Assembly (NCBI GenBank): GCA_039806955.1
Contig: JBDHQI010000006.1
Coordinates: 1 to 64,000 of the forward strand
DNA: 64,000 nucleotides
Reading direction: 5' to 3'
Origin: JADLHS01 sp039806955
Lineage (GTDB): Bacteria; Verrucomicrobiota; Verrucomicrobiia; Limisphaerales; JADLHS01
Position numbers and translations under genes: made by a program. The notes beneath the pieces were generated by a model that was not told where the DNA came from, did no database searches, and worked only from the letters and a program-made list of their open reading frames with translations. Below are positions 45,593 to 59,028 of this stretch, in pieces (position 1 is the first letter of the stretch; each line of letters starts with the position of its first letter).

Positions 45593-48500
45593 ATGCCATC
45601 GCGAACCACTGAACGTATCAACTTCAGCAAAATCAAAGAGATCATCGCTCCGCCGAACCTGATCGAGTTGCAAACCAGTTCATACAAGGAATTTCAACAG
45701 GCGGACGTACCCGCATCCAAGCGCAAGAATCTTGGCATGCAGGCGGTCTTCACCGAGGTCTTCCCGATCGAGAGTTACGATGGCAAGGTGGTCCTGGACT
45801 TCCATTCCTACGAAATTGGCGAGCCCAAGGTAAGCTGGCTCGAATGTCTGCGTGAAGGATTGACGTACGGCGCGCCGCTCTACGTGACGTTTCTCCTCAA
45901 GGACGAGAAAGGTACGAAGGAAGAAAAAGTGTTCATGGGAGAGCTGCCGCTGATGACCCCACAAGGCACATTTGTCATCAACGGAGCGGAACGCGTAATT
46001 GTTTCGCAATTGCATCGTTCGCCCGGAATTGCGTTCGAGAAGACGATCCATCCGAACGGCAAGGAGTTGTTCAGCTTCCGTGTCATTCCGGATCGTGGCT
46101 CCTGGTACGAAGCGCAGTTTGACACGAGCGATTTGCTCTACGTCTATCTTGATCGCAAGAAGCGGCGCCGCAAATTTTTAACCACCACGCTGTTCCGCGC
46201 GCTGGCGTTTTTGGAAAGCGATGGGCAGAAGCCTTCCAAAAAGGATGCGGACAAACACCGGGGCACGGACGAGGAAATTCTGAAGTTATTCTACCAGATT
46301 GAAGAACTGACGATCAAAGAGGCGGAAAAACTGACCGAACTGCAAAACAAGGTTTTGATTCAAGACGCGGTGGACGAGGAGAAGGGACTGGTGATTGCGC
46401 GCGCCTTCGAGCCTTTGTCCAAGGCGGTCGTGAAACAGATTGCCGAGCTTGGCGTCAAGCAACTCAAGGTCGTGGATACTTCGTCGGATGATGGCATCAT
46501 CATCAAGTGTATGAAGAAGGACCCGGCCAAGAATGAAGAGGAGGCTCTGAAGGATATTTATCGCCGTTTGCGCCCGGGGGATCCCCCGACTGCCGCCAAT
46601 GCCAAGGCGCTGCTGAAACGCTTGTTCTTCGATCCGAAACGGTACGATTTGGGACGGGTCGGCCGCTACAAGATCAACCAGAAGCTTTCGCTTTCCAACA
46701 AGAACGAATCCCGCATTCTGACCAAGGAAGACCTGGTGGAGGCCACCAAGTATCTGCTGAAGCTCAAGCAGGGGGAAGGCTCGCTGGATGATATTGATCA
46801 CTTGGGCAGTCGGCGCATTCGTACCGTGGGTGAATTGCTGGCGAATCAGTGTCGAGTTGGTTTGGCGCGGACCGAGCGGCTCGTCAAAGAGCGCATGACG
46901 TTGCTCGATCAAGGTCTGGAGCAGATGACGCCGCAAAAGTTGATCAACCCCAAGGCGTTGAGCGCAGTCATTCGCGATTTCTTCGGTCGTTCGCAATTGA
47001 GCCAGTTCATGGATCAAATCAATCCACTGGCCGAATTGACGCACAAGCGCCGTTTATCCGCTCTCGGACCAGGCGGCTTGTCGCGCGACCGGGCTGGATT
47101 CGAGGTGCGGGACGTGCATCCATCGCACTATGGCCGCATTTGCCCAATCGAAACTCCTGAAGGTCCAAACATTGGTTTGATTGCGTCGCTGGCGACTTTT
47201 GCGCGGATCAATGACTTCGGCTTTTTGGAAACGCCGTACCGCAAGGTGGAGAATGGCCGGGTGACCGGACACTTGGATTATCTCACGGCGGATCGTGAAG
47301 AGCAGTACGTCGTGGCGCAGGCCAATGCGCCGATTGATGATCATGGCCGCTTTACCGTGGAACGCGTTCCGTGCCGTTATCGGGGCGACTTCATTGACGC
47401 CGATCCGGGCAAGGTGCATTACATGGACGTTTCGCCGAAGCAATTGGTTTCCATCGCGGCTTCGTTGATTCCGTTCCTGGAACATGACGACGCGAACCGC
47501 GCCTTGATGGGGTCGAACATGCAACGGCAGGCAGTGCCACTATTGGTTACCGAAGCGCCCTTTGTAGCCACGGGCATTGAGGATCGTGTGGCGCGCGACT
47601 CCCGCGCCATTGTGGTTGCGGAAGAAGCGGGTAAAGTCGCTTCCATCACCGGGGATCAGGTCATCATCACGCCGACTGGCGCTTTGCCGGAAGGTAAAAA
47701 GAAGATCAAGCCCGACCCCGAAAAAGGCGTGTGGGTTTATGAGATCCGCAAATTCATGCGGTCCAACGCCGCCACCTGCATCAATCAAAAAATTCTGGTG
47801 CATAAAGGTGAGTCGGTGAAAAAGGGGCAGATCATTGCGGATGGCCCTTGCACCGACCATGGCGAATTGGCGCTGGGACGCAATGTGTTGGTCGCGTTCA
47901 TGCCGTGGAACGGTTACAACTTTGAGGACGCGATCCTTATCAGTGAGAAAATCGTGAAGGACGATATTTTCACCAGTATTCACATTGACGAGTTTGAAGT
48001 CGCCGCGCGGGATACCAAGCTCGGACCGGAGGAAATCACGCGGGACATTCCCAACCTGGGTGAGGAAGCGCTCAAAAATCTTGGCGCGGATGGCGTGATC
48101 CGCGTTGGCGCCGAGGTCAAGCCCGGCGACATTCTGGTCGGCAAGATTACACCGAAATCGGAGACCGAACTGGCACCCGAGGAACGTTTGCTGCGCGCCA
48201 TCTTTGGCGAGAAGGCGGCGGATGTGAAGGACACATCGCTCAAAGTGCCGTCCGGCACTTATGGCATCGTCATGGATGTCAAGGTGTCGGCGAAGAAGGA
48301 CAGCGAGCGTAAAGAGTCGGCGGCCGAAGGAAAGCGCCAGTTGAAGCAGATCGAAGATGAACACCACAAGAAAATCGAGGAACTGCGCGATCAATTGACC
48401 GAAGCGTTAAGTAATATCCTGCTCGGCGAAAAAATTCCGTTGGATGTGGTAAACAGCGAAACCGGGGAGATCATCATTCCGGCCAATCGTAAGATCACCA

Positions 48501-49495
48501 AGACCCTGCTGCGCAAGCTCGCCGAGGTTTACGATCGCATTGAGATTGATCCTTCGCCGATCCGCAATAAAATCAACGAAATCATCGGCAGCTTCAAAAA
48601 GAAATTTGATGACGTTCAGATGCAGTTCGACGAGGAAGCCGAGCGCGCCGAAGCCGGTGAGGGGACGGACAGCGGTATCGTCAAGTCGGTGAAGGTGTAC
48701 ATCGCTTCCAAGCGGAAACTTTCCGTGGGTGACAAAATGGCGGGACGGCACGGCAACAAAGGGGTCGTGGCCCGGATCGTGGCGGAGGAAGACATGCCGT
48801 ACCTGGCGGATGGAACGCCGGTGGAAATCGTGTTGAATCCGCTCGGCGTGCCCTCGCGTATGAACGTGGGTCAGGTGTTGGAAACGCACCTGGGCTGGGC
48901 GGCAAAAATTCTCAATCTGAAGTTCATGACCCCGGTGTTTGATGGCATCAAGGAGAAGCAGATCCGCAAATACCTCGAAGATGCCGGCAAGCTGGAGCGG
49001 GATCGGTATGAGACGGTCCTCGTCGGTGAAAACGGCAAGGCGTACCTCTATGATGGTCGCTCGGGCGATCGCTTCGATCAGGAAGTGGTCGTGGGATACA
49101 TTTACATGATGAAGCTGGGGCATCTGGTTGCCGATAAAATTCACGCCCGTGCGGTCGGGCCTTACTCGCTCGTCACACAGCAACCGCTGGGCGGCAAAGC
49201 GCAGTACGGCGGCCAACGCTTTGGCGAAATGGAAGTGTGGGCGATGGAAGCGTATGGCGCGGCGTACACACTGCAGGAATTGCTCACGGTGAAATCCGAC
49301 GACGTGCAGGGGCGCACCCGGATTTATGAGAGCATTGTCAAGGGCGATAATTCCCTCGAAGCCGGCATTCCGGAATCATTCAACGTCCTTGTCAAGGAAA
49401 TGCAATCTCTGGGCCTGGATGTCAAAGTGGGTTACACCAATTCCGCTGATCAACCGCCGGAAAATCCTGCGGCGGCGTTGGCGGCAGCAAATTAA
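45593..49495 (+). CDS. rpoB: DNA-directed RNA polymerase beta subunit
   Basis: 1300 residues. Contains the rifampicin-region QLSQFMDQINPLAELTHKRRLSALGPGGL, the active-site GDKMAGRHGNKG and the C-terminal QPLGGKAQYGGQRFGEMEVWALE-like segment. Complete and uninterrupted. An ATG at 45593; a leader of ~210 bp from rplL contains a strong hairpin. Confidence 0.99.
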   Translation: MPSRTTERINFSKIKEIIAPPNLIELQTSSYKEFQQADVPASKRKNLGMQAVFTEVFPIESYDGKVVLDFHSYEIGEPKVSWLECLREGLTYGAPLYVTFLLKDEKGTKEEKVFMGELPLMTPQGTFVINGAERVIVSQLHRSPGIAFEKTIHPNGKELFSFRVIPDRGSWYEAQFDTSDLLYVYLDRKKRRRKFLTTTLFRALAFLESDGQKPSKKDADKHRGTDEEILKLFYQIEELTIKEAEKLTELQNKVLIQDAVDEEKGLVIARAFEPLSKAVVKQIAELGVKQLKVVDTSSDDGIIIKCMKKDPAKNEEEALKDIYRRLRPGDPPTAANAKALLKRLFFDPKRYDLGRVGRYKINQKLSLSNKNESRILTKEDLVEATKYLLKLKQGEGSLDDIDHLGSRRIRTVGELLANQCRVGLARTERLVKERMTLLDQGLEQMTPQKLINPKALSAVIRDFFGRSQLSQFMDQINPLAELTHKRRLSALGPGGLSRDRAGFEVRDVHPSHYGRICPIETPEGPNIGLIASLATFARINDFGFLETPYRKVENGRVTGHLDYLTADREEQYVVAQANAPIDDHGRFTVERVPCRYRGDFIDADPGKVHYMDVSPKQLVSIAASLIPFLEHDDANRALMGSNMQRQAVPLLVTEAPFVATGIEDRVARDSRAIVVAEEAGKVASITGDQVIITPTGALPEGKKKIKPDPEKGVWVYEIRKFMRSNAATCINQKILVHKGESVKKGQIIADGPCTDHGELALGRNVLVAFMPWNGYNFEDAILISEKIVKDDIFTSIHIDEFEVAARDTKLGPEEITRDIPNLGEEALKNLGADGVIRVGAEVKPGDILVGKITPKSETELAPEERLLRAIFGEKAADVKDTSLKVPSGTYGIVMDVKVSAKKDSERKESAAEGKRQLKQIEDEHHKKIEELRDQLTEALSNILLGEKIPLDVVNSETGEIIIPANRKITKTLLRKLAEVYDRIEIDPSPIRNKINEIIGSFKKKFDDVQMQFDEEAERAEAGEGTDSGIVKSVKVYIASKRKLSVGDKMAGRHGNKGVVARIVAEEDMPYLADGTPVEIVLNPLGVPSRMNVGQVLETHLGWAAKILNLKFMTPVFDGIKEKQIRKYLEDAGKLERDRYETVLVGENGKAYLYDGRSGDRFDQEVVVGYIYMMKLGHLVADKIHARAVGPYSLVTQQPLGGKAQYGGQRFGEMEVWAMEAYGAAYTLQELLTVKSDDVQGRTRIYESIVKGDNSLEAGIPESFNVLVKEMQSLGLDVKVGYTNSADQPPENPAAALAAAN

Positions 49496-49525
49496 ACCGA
49501 GTCTCGACCGTATAATTTTAAGCGT

Positions 49526-53665
<4,140 letters not shown>

Positions 53666-53683
53666 GCCGGAAGTTTCAATCAC

Positions 53684-53715
53684 GAGGCGTTCTCAGAAAT
53701 GGGAGCGCCTCTTTT
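53684..53715 (+). terminator. Rho-independent terminator after rpoC
   Basis: GAGGCGTTCTC at 53684 pairs with GGGAGCGCCTC ending at 53711 (11 pairs including G-U), loop AGAAAT, then TTTTG. Ends the rpoBC transcript; the next gene is convergent. Confidence 0.88.
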
Positions 53716-53745
53716 GTTTCCCTTTTTGTTTGCGGCAACAACTCT

Positions 53746-55212
53746 TCAAGCGCGGCGGCGGAAAAAGAAGTAACCGGGAGTCCCAATCAGAACCAGTCCC
53801 ACGCCGAAGAGTGAATTCATGATGGCGGTTTCACCCGCCGCCGAAGCCTGTTGGTAAACTATAAAATCGTTATACGCGGTGAAACCCAGAAAGGTGATGG
53901 CGAAGAGAATGAAAATGATGGGAACAATTGGATACCCCGGAACGCGGTAGGGTCGCTCGACGTCCGGGAGTTTGCGTCGCAGGATGAAAACCCCGTAGGC
54001 GCCCGCCGCGTAGAAGGCCCAGGTCACGAAGATTAATGTGTCGGTCAGGGTGTCAAACGTGCCGCTGAAGAGCAGCAGCACGCTCCAGATGCCTTGTACG
54101 ACCAGTGCTGCCGCGGGCGTCCGAAACCGAGGGTGGGTTCTCCCGATGAATCGTGGAAAAACATTCAGACGCGCCATCGAAAAGTAAACCCGGGCGGTGG
54201 CCATGATGATGGCGTTGGCCGTGCCAAAAGTGGAAAGCATGATCAAGGCGGCGATCCAGTTGCCGCCGCCCGCCACGATTTTCTCCGCAACGACAAAAGC
54301 GAAATATTTTTTTGTCTGCGCCAGTTCGCTCACCGGCAGGACGTAGAGATATGCCAGATTGATGAGCGCGTAGATGGCGGTCACCATCAGCATGCCCCAG
54401 AACAGGGCGCGCGGGATGTTGCGCTGTGGGGATTTAACTTCGCCCGCAATGTAAGTGAGCTTGTTCCAACCGTCGTAAGCCCAGAACGCACCTTGTAGCG
54501 CCGCGGCCAACGCCCCGACCCAAGCCAGTCCGTGCCGCGTTACGGACGGATCTGCCGTCGTGAGATTGGTCAAGCCGCCGACGGACGGCGCGAGAAACGC
54601 CCCTCCGGCGAGCAACAGCATGGTCCCCACTTTGGCGATGGTGAAAACATTCTGCACCAACCCGCCAAAGCGGATGCCCAGGTAATTTATGATGGTGAGT
54701 AGCACGATCAGCAGCGCGGCCAATCCTTTGACGCCGATCTCAGCCAGTGGCTGGAGGTTGCCGATGTAGGGCAGATGGAATGACCAAGCTGCGAGTTCAG
54801 CGGGGAGCTGGGGCAGGGGCATCAACACTCCCGCGTATTCCGCAAACAAGTAGGCGACGGCAGCGATGGAGCCGCATTGAATGATTGAGAACAACGCCCA
54901 GCCGTACAGGTAGGCGAAGAACGATCCGTACATGCGCTCAAAATAAATATACTGTCCGCCTGTTTCCGGGATCAGGCTGGCGATTTCCGCATTCGTCAGT
55001 GCCCCAAACAACGTGATCACTCCCGCCAGAATCCAGACGAGCATCAGCCATTGCGGTGACCCCAGTTCGGCCGCCATGACGCCGGTTTTGCGGAAGATGC
55101 CGGAGCCGATCACGCCGCCCGCGACCAGCATGATGGTGGAGAAAAGCCCCAACGTCGGAATCAATCCGGCGTGGCTCCGATCGGCGGTGTCGGGGAGGCG
55201 CCCTGAATTCAT
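53746..55212 (-). CDS. APC family amino acid permease
   Basis: 488 residues, ~12 membrane segments. N-terminal VAGGVIGSGIFRKTGVMA is the substrate/Na-binding unwound region of APC transporters. Typical helices follow. Substrate unknown; may exchange or import amino acids. Lies alone between rpoC and the SIS gene. Confidence 0.88.
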   Translation of the reverse strand: MNSGRLPDTADRSHAGLIPTLGLFSTIMLVAGGVIGSGIFRKTGVMAAELGSPQWLMLVWILAGVITLFGALTNAEIASLIPETGGQYIYFERMYGSFFAYLYGWALFSIIQCGSIAAVAYLFAEYAGVLMPLPQLPAELAAWSFHLPYIGNLQPLAEIGVKGLAALLIVLLTIINYLGIRFGGLVQNVFTIAKVGTMLLLAGGAFLAPSVGGLTNLTTADPSVTRHGLAWVGALAAALQGAFWAYDGWNKLTYIAGEVKSPQRNIPRALFWGMLMVTAIYALINLAYLYVLPVSELAQTKKYFAFVVAEKIVAGGGNWIAALIMLSTFGTANAIIMATARVYFSMARLNVFPRFIGRTHPRFRTPAAALVVQGIWSVLLLFSGTFDTLTDTLIFVTWAFYAAGAYGVFILRRKLPDVERPYRVPGYPIVPIIFILFAITFLGFTAYNDFIVYQQASAAGETAIMNSLFGVGLVLIGTPGYFFFRRRA

Positions 55213-55271
55213 ATCATCCGTCGCTGAAAGGAACGCCGCCGCCGATCAACCGTCACGGTCGGTCCGGGTGT

Positions 55272-57149
55272 TCATCCGATTTCTTCTCGCAGCCGTTGCT
55301 CGGCGGCTTCATTGCTCAAGCCGTGTCGATGTCGCATCACGCTCACGCCAACCACGGGCGGATACGCCTGATCCGCTTTCATGCGCGGCTCGACGTATTC
55401 AAACACCTCGAACAACAGTTTATTTCCCGTCACGTAGTCCAGTCCGGTGAGCTTCTGGATGTAGCGCGTGGCCCGGTCAATGAGCTTCAGATTGCTCGGC
55501 ACCACCCAAATCATGTAATTGCCCATCACGCGACCGAGCCGGACCATCGTGCCGGTGGAAAGAGTATTAAGCAGCATTTTCAAACCCACCCGCATCACGC
55601 CGTTCAAGCGCAAGCCGGTTTCAGGCACGGGTAGAAAAACCGCTGCGCAAGCCGGATTCCATTGTGCGACAAACTCCTTCATCTCGCGGCAACCTGACTC
55701 GCTGCCCACGTAAATCAATCCTGTCTTCGCGCCGGCTTGGACTGCGTTCTCCAGTTGGACGCGATGAAATCCGCGCGGCTCCAGCAGTGAGGCTTTCTCC
55801 GCCTCGATGACCAGGCCGACGGCGCAATCGCCTCGGCCCAGCGGGCGGTTCACAATGCCGTCCAAGCCAATGCGGAAGCGCATCAACTCCGTGTAACTGA
55901 TCTTGCTGATGATCTCGATGGTGCGGGCGTATTTATCGTCCGGCACGAGCCCGCGCACGGCTTCGGGTTTCCACTCGACGCAACGCGGCTGGCGTTTGCA
56001 GACACGCTCCCATGCTTCATCGGAATTTTTGTAAGGCACATAAAGGAACGCCCACGATTCCGTCGCCGTGGTGTCATCGAACTTGCGGAACGGCGGCGTG
56101 CAATAGGTGGGAGAGCGCTCGGTTGTATCCGTGAGCATGTCAATGCCAACGCGATCGGCAAAATAATTGTTCTTGTGGCCGGCGCGGTAAACCGTCGCTT
56201 CCATGCTGGTAAGCCGGGCCAGTTGATCGAGTAACTCGGGGGATTTTAGCGTGGCGTGCAGGGCCGTGAGTTGCGCGAGGAATTCCTGCGGCGTGGGGTC
56301 GGTATTGCAGTCGCCCACCAGATTGCGCACGACTATTTCCAGAATCGTCACCATGACGGCGAGTTCAATGCTGGTGGCTTGCATCCGCGTCGAGCCGGTG
56401 ATACCCATCGGCCCCGTGGTGAGGTTGATTTTTTCGATGCGTGCGTCCTGGATCACTTCGCGGCTGCGCTGGACGTGCTCGCAGAGGATTTCATCCGGGT
56501 TGTTATAGACAAAGTAAACTTTTGCTCCTGCCTCGACCCCTTTCCAGGCCGTGCCGATGACGAACGATGTCTCACCGCCTTCCGTGATGGCAAACACCAC
56601 GTCCTTGCGGCTCACACCCAAATCGCCGATCTGCTTTTTTCCGAAATCCGTGAAATCCTCGAAGCCTTCCACGGATTTGATCAGGGCAAAATCACCACCG
56701 GCCATGACGGGGAACGCGCGATTTTCGTATTCTTCAGACGCGCCCCTCACCCCGTCCCTCTCCCCATCCGATGGGGTGAGGGTGGCCGAAGGCCGGGTGA
56801 GGGATTTCTGTTGTTGCCAGAAATCGCGCCAGAGGGAGGCGAGTTGAATACTGAGCCGCCCGGTTGAACCGCAGCCGGTGAAGTAAAGATTGCCGCCGTC
56901 CTTCAGCGCGGCGAGCACCGTGGCGGCGATCTTCTGTGCGCGGCCGGATTCGGCAAACTCGCGATACTTTCGCACCACGTCATCATCCACATCGAACAAC
57001 AGCTTCAACCCGGCGGCAATGTCCTGTTTTGTCACGTCACTGAGATTGGCGGTGACGGGATGAGAGGATTCGGTGGTCAGTGCGCCGAGTTTGAATTGGT
57101 CGGCAATTTTTAGAAAATCAGCGGAACGTTGATCGGAAGTTTGACTCAT
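55272..57149 (-). CDS. MurQ/GKRP-like protein with two SIS domains and an internal repeat insertion
   Basis: 625 residues, about twice MurQ. N-terminal LGALTTESSHPVTANLSDVTKQD and TGCGSTGRLS match MurQ-type sugar phosphate-binding; SVEGFEDF keeps one MurQ-style acidic Glu, but the Glu expected after the SGR motif is replaced by Arg/Leu-rich text (ASLWRDF). A second SIS half fills residues ~330-600, a layout like the glucokinase regulatory protein. It may bind sugar phosphates rather than cleave MurNAc-6-P. A 60-bp palindromic element at 56744-56803 is read in frame (residues ~116-136). ATG at 57149. Confidence 0.8.
   Translation of the reverse strand: MSQTSDQRSADFLKIADQFKLGALTTESSHPVTANLSDVTKQDIAAGLKLLFDVDDDVVRKYREFAESGRAQKIAATVLAALKDGGNLYFTGCGSTGRLSIQLASLWRDFWQQQKSLTRPSATLTPSDGERDGVRGASEEYENRAFPVMAGGDFALIKSVEGFEDFTDFGKKQIGDLGVSRKDVVFAITEGGETSFVIGTAWKGVEAGAKVYFVYNNPDEILCEHVQRSREVIQDARIEKINLTTGPMGITGSTRMQATSIELAVMVTILEIVVRNLVGDCNTDPTPQEFLAQLTALHATLKSPELLDQLARLTSMEATVYRAGHKNNYFADRVGIDMLTDTTERSPTYCTPPFRKFDDTTATESWAFLYVPYKNSDEAWERVCKRQPRCVEWKPEAVRGLVPDDKYARTIEIISKISYTELMRFRIGLDGIVNRPLGRGDCAVGLVIEAEKASLLEPRGFHRVQLENAVQAGAKTGLIYVGSESGCREMKEFVAQWNPACAAVFLPVPETGLRLNGVMRVGLKMLLNTLSTGTMVRLGRVMGNYMIWVVPSNLKLIDRATRYIQKLTGLDYVTGNKLLFEVFEYVEPRMKADQAYPPVVGVSVMRHRHGLSNEAAEQRLREEIG
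56744..56803. repeat. Palindromic repeat element inside the MurQ-like gene
   Basis: Outer arms CCCTCAC/GTGAGGG, inner hairpins CCCCATC/GATGGGG and GGCC/GGCC (with a GAA loop). Exactly 60 bp, i.e. 20 codons, so the frame is preserved; translated as a Thr/Ser/Pro/Gly/Arg-rich insert right after the first SIS motif. Confidence 0.8.
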
Positions 57150-57282
57150 AAATATTCCCGAGTAATAGCGAAACAGGGGGCAAAGGTCGAGTCCGCATCC
57201 GCAGGAAAAGCAACATGATTGTGCCTGTGGCAATACGCGGTCAGCGGCGCTTGAATCAGTGTGGACGCCAACCGCTATCAGT

Positions 57283-58227
57283 TCAAGGCAGCGGTTCGCC
57301 GCGCGCCGCGAGCAGCAGCCGATACCATTCCTCGCGCGTCAATTCGAGCTTGGTCGCCTCAACCGCGTCGCGGATGCGCTGCGGATGCGTCGTGCCGACG
57401 ATGGGGAGAATGCGGCTTGGATGTTTGAGCAGCCAGGCGTAAGCAATCACGATTCGGCTCACGCCGCGCGCGGCGGCGATTTCATCCAGCGCCTTCACGA
57501 TAGCGGTGGTCTGGTAACCTTGTTGCGCGGGCAACAGGCGTTTCGCGCTATCGCCGAGCAAGCCGGCGCCGAGTGGACTCCACGCCATCGGGGTGATGCT
57601 CTTTTCCAAACATTGGTCCAGCGTGCCGTCGTCAAACGCGGCGCGTTGGGCCAGACTGATTTCCACCTGATTGACCACGAGCGGGAAGGGGACGGTGGCC
57701 TGCAACGCGGCAACCAGCGACGGACGAAAATTGCTGACGCCGAAGCAGCGCACCTTACCCGCGTCGTACAGTTGCGCGAACGCGCCCGCGATTTCGTGCG
57801 GGTCGCCGAGATAATCCGGGCGATGCAGCAGGTAGAGATCAAGCGTCTCGATGCCGAGACGCTGCAACGAACCTTCGCAGGACCGGATGATGTAATCCGG
57901 CGCGAAATCGTAGCGTTGTGGCGCATCAGAGTTGGGATCGCCAGCGCGCCGCACCCCGCACTTGCTGGTGATGAGGATGCGTTCGCGCATTCCGGATACT
58001 TCCCGCAGCGCTTTTCCCAAAATGACCTCGGCTTGACCGTGCCCGTAAATATCCGCGCCATCGAACAAGGTGTAACCGGCTTCATACGCCGCAACGACCG
58101 CCGCCTTGCCGTCCGCCTCGATCGCCGCCGCGCTGCTGGTCGAGTGGCGCGGATCGGCGAGCCGCCAGCAACCATACGCCAGCCGACTGACCTGTGTTGA
58201 ACTATTTCCCAGCCGGATCGTTTTCAT
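57283..58227 (-). CDS. Aldo/keto reductase
   Basis: 314 residues, NADPH-dependent reductase. TIM-barrel markers: GYTLFDGADIYGHGQAE (catalytic Asp and Tyr), LITSKCGV (catalytic Lys), LYLLHRPD (His) and FGVSNFRPS. Similar to the YdhF subgroup. Start at 58227 is the normal family start; upstream ATG adds 25 residues. Substrate unknown. Confidence 0.9.
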   Translation of the reverse strand: MKTIRLGNSSTQVSRLAYGCWRLADPRHSTSSAAAIEADGKAAVVAAYEAGYTLFDGADIYGHGQAEVILGKALREVSGMRERILITSKCGVRRAGDPNSDAPQRYDFAPDYIIRSCEGSLQRLGIETLDLYLLHRPDYLGDPHEIAGAFAQLYDAGKVRCFGVSNFRPSLVAALQATVPFPLVVNQVEISLAQRAAFDDGTLDQCLEKSITPMAWSPLGAGLLGDSAKRLLPAQQGYQTTAIVKALDEIAAARGVSRIVIAYAWLLKHPSRILPIVGTTHPQRIRDAVEATKLELTREEWYRLLLAARGEPLP

Positions 58228-58377
58228 GGATCGGTTAAAGTGAGAGGAGCTTACCGGGTCCAGTCGAAGCGCCCAAGCAATTCTCATCGCAATCCGCATC
58301 ATATTCCTGGTTGCCGAAGTCCGCCGAAGCTCCGCTGGCTTGCCAGTCGGTGCCTGCGTTCGCTATGCTTTCTCCGC

Positions 58378-58941
58378 ATGGCGACCGAAGCTGCAGCTTC
58401 ACAATCCGATCTTATCCCGCTGGTGGCGGATTTGGACGGCACCCTTATTCGCACCGATTTGATGTGGGAATCATTGCGGTTGTGGCTGCGTCCGAATCCG
58501 TTGCGTTTGTTTGCGGTTCTGGCCTGGTGGCTGCGCGGGCGCGCGTTCTTGAAACGGCAATTGGGCCAACGGGTGCGGGTAAATCCCAATGTGTTGCCCT
58601 ACCATGCGGAGTTTCTGGATTGGCTGCGGTCCGAAAAACGGAAGGGGCGCAAACTGATTTTAGCCACGGCTTCAGATTATCAAATGGCGCTGCCGGTTTT
58701 TCAGCACGTTGGCATCTTCGACGAATTCATGGCCAGTGATGGGAAGATCAACCTGCGTGGAGAAAACAAGCGGCGCGCGTTGTCTGCCAAGTATGGCGAA
58801 CACGGTTACGACTACGCGGGCAACTCTTCCGTGGATCTTGGCGTCTGGCCGGGTTGCCGCGCCGCCATCGTGGTCAATGCCCCCGCCGGATTGTCCGATC
58901 GAGTCGCTCAGGTAACGCAAGTGGCGCAGGTCTTCAATTAA
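58378..58941 (+). CDS. HAD-like phosphatase domain protein
   Basis: 187 residues. DxDGT motif VADLDGTLIRTDL at about 15-26, motif II TAS in LILATASDYQM, motif IV region YAGNSSVDLGVW. It resembles the N-terminal half of HAD-UbiA prenyltransferase fusions found in other bacteria, but the membrane UbiA half is absent here. Expected to be a small-molecule phosphatase. ATG at 58378; upstream frame is not homologous. Confidence 0.78.
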   Translation: MATEAAASQSDLIPLVADLDGTLIRTDLMWESLRLWLRPNPLRLFAVLAWWLRGRAFLKRQLGQRVRVNPNVLPYHAEFLDWLRSEKRKGRKLILATASDYQMALPVFQHVGIFDEFMASDGKINLRGENKRRALSAKYGEHGYDYAGNSSVDLGVWPGCRAAIVVNAPAGLSDRVAQVTQVAQVFN

Positions 58942-59028
58942 GGTGAAGGATTAACGTGCTGGAATGGGATTGAGTTTGTTCCGGTTTTGAGCATTCTGTT
59001 GCGTCAGCGGAATTAATTTTCCCATTTT

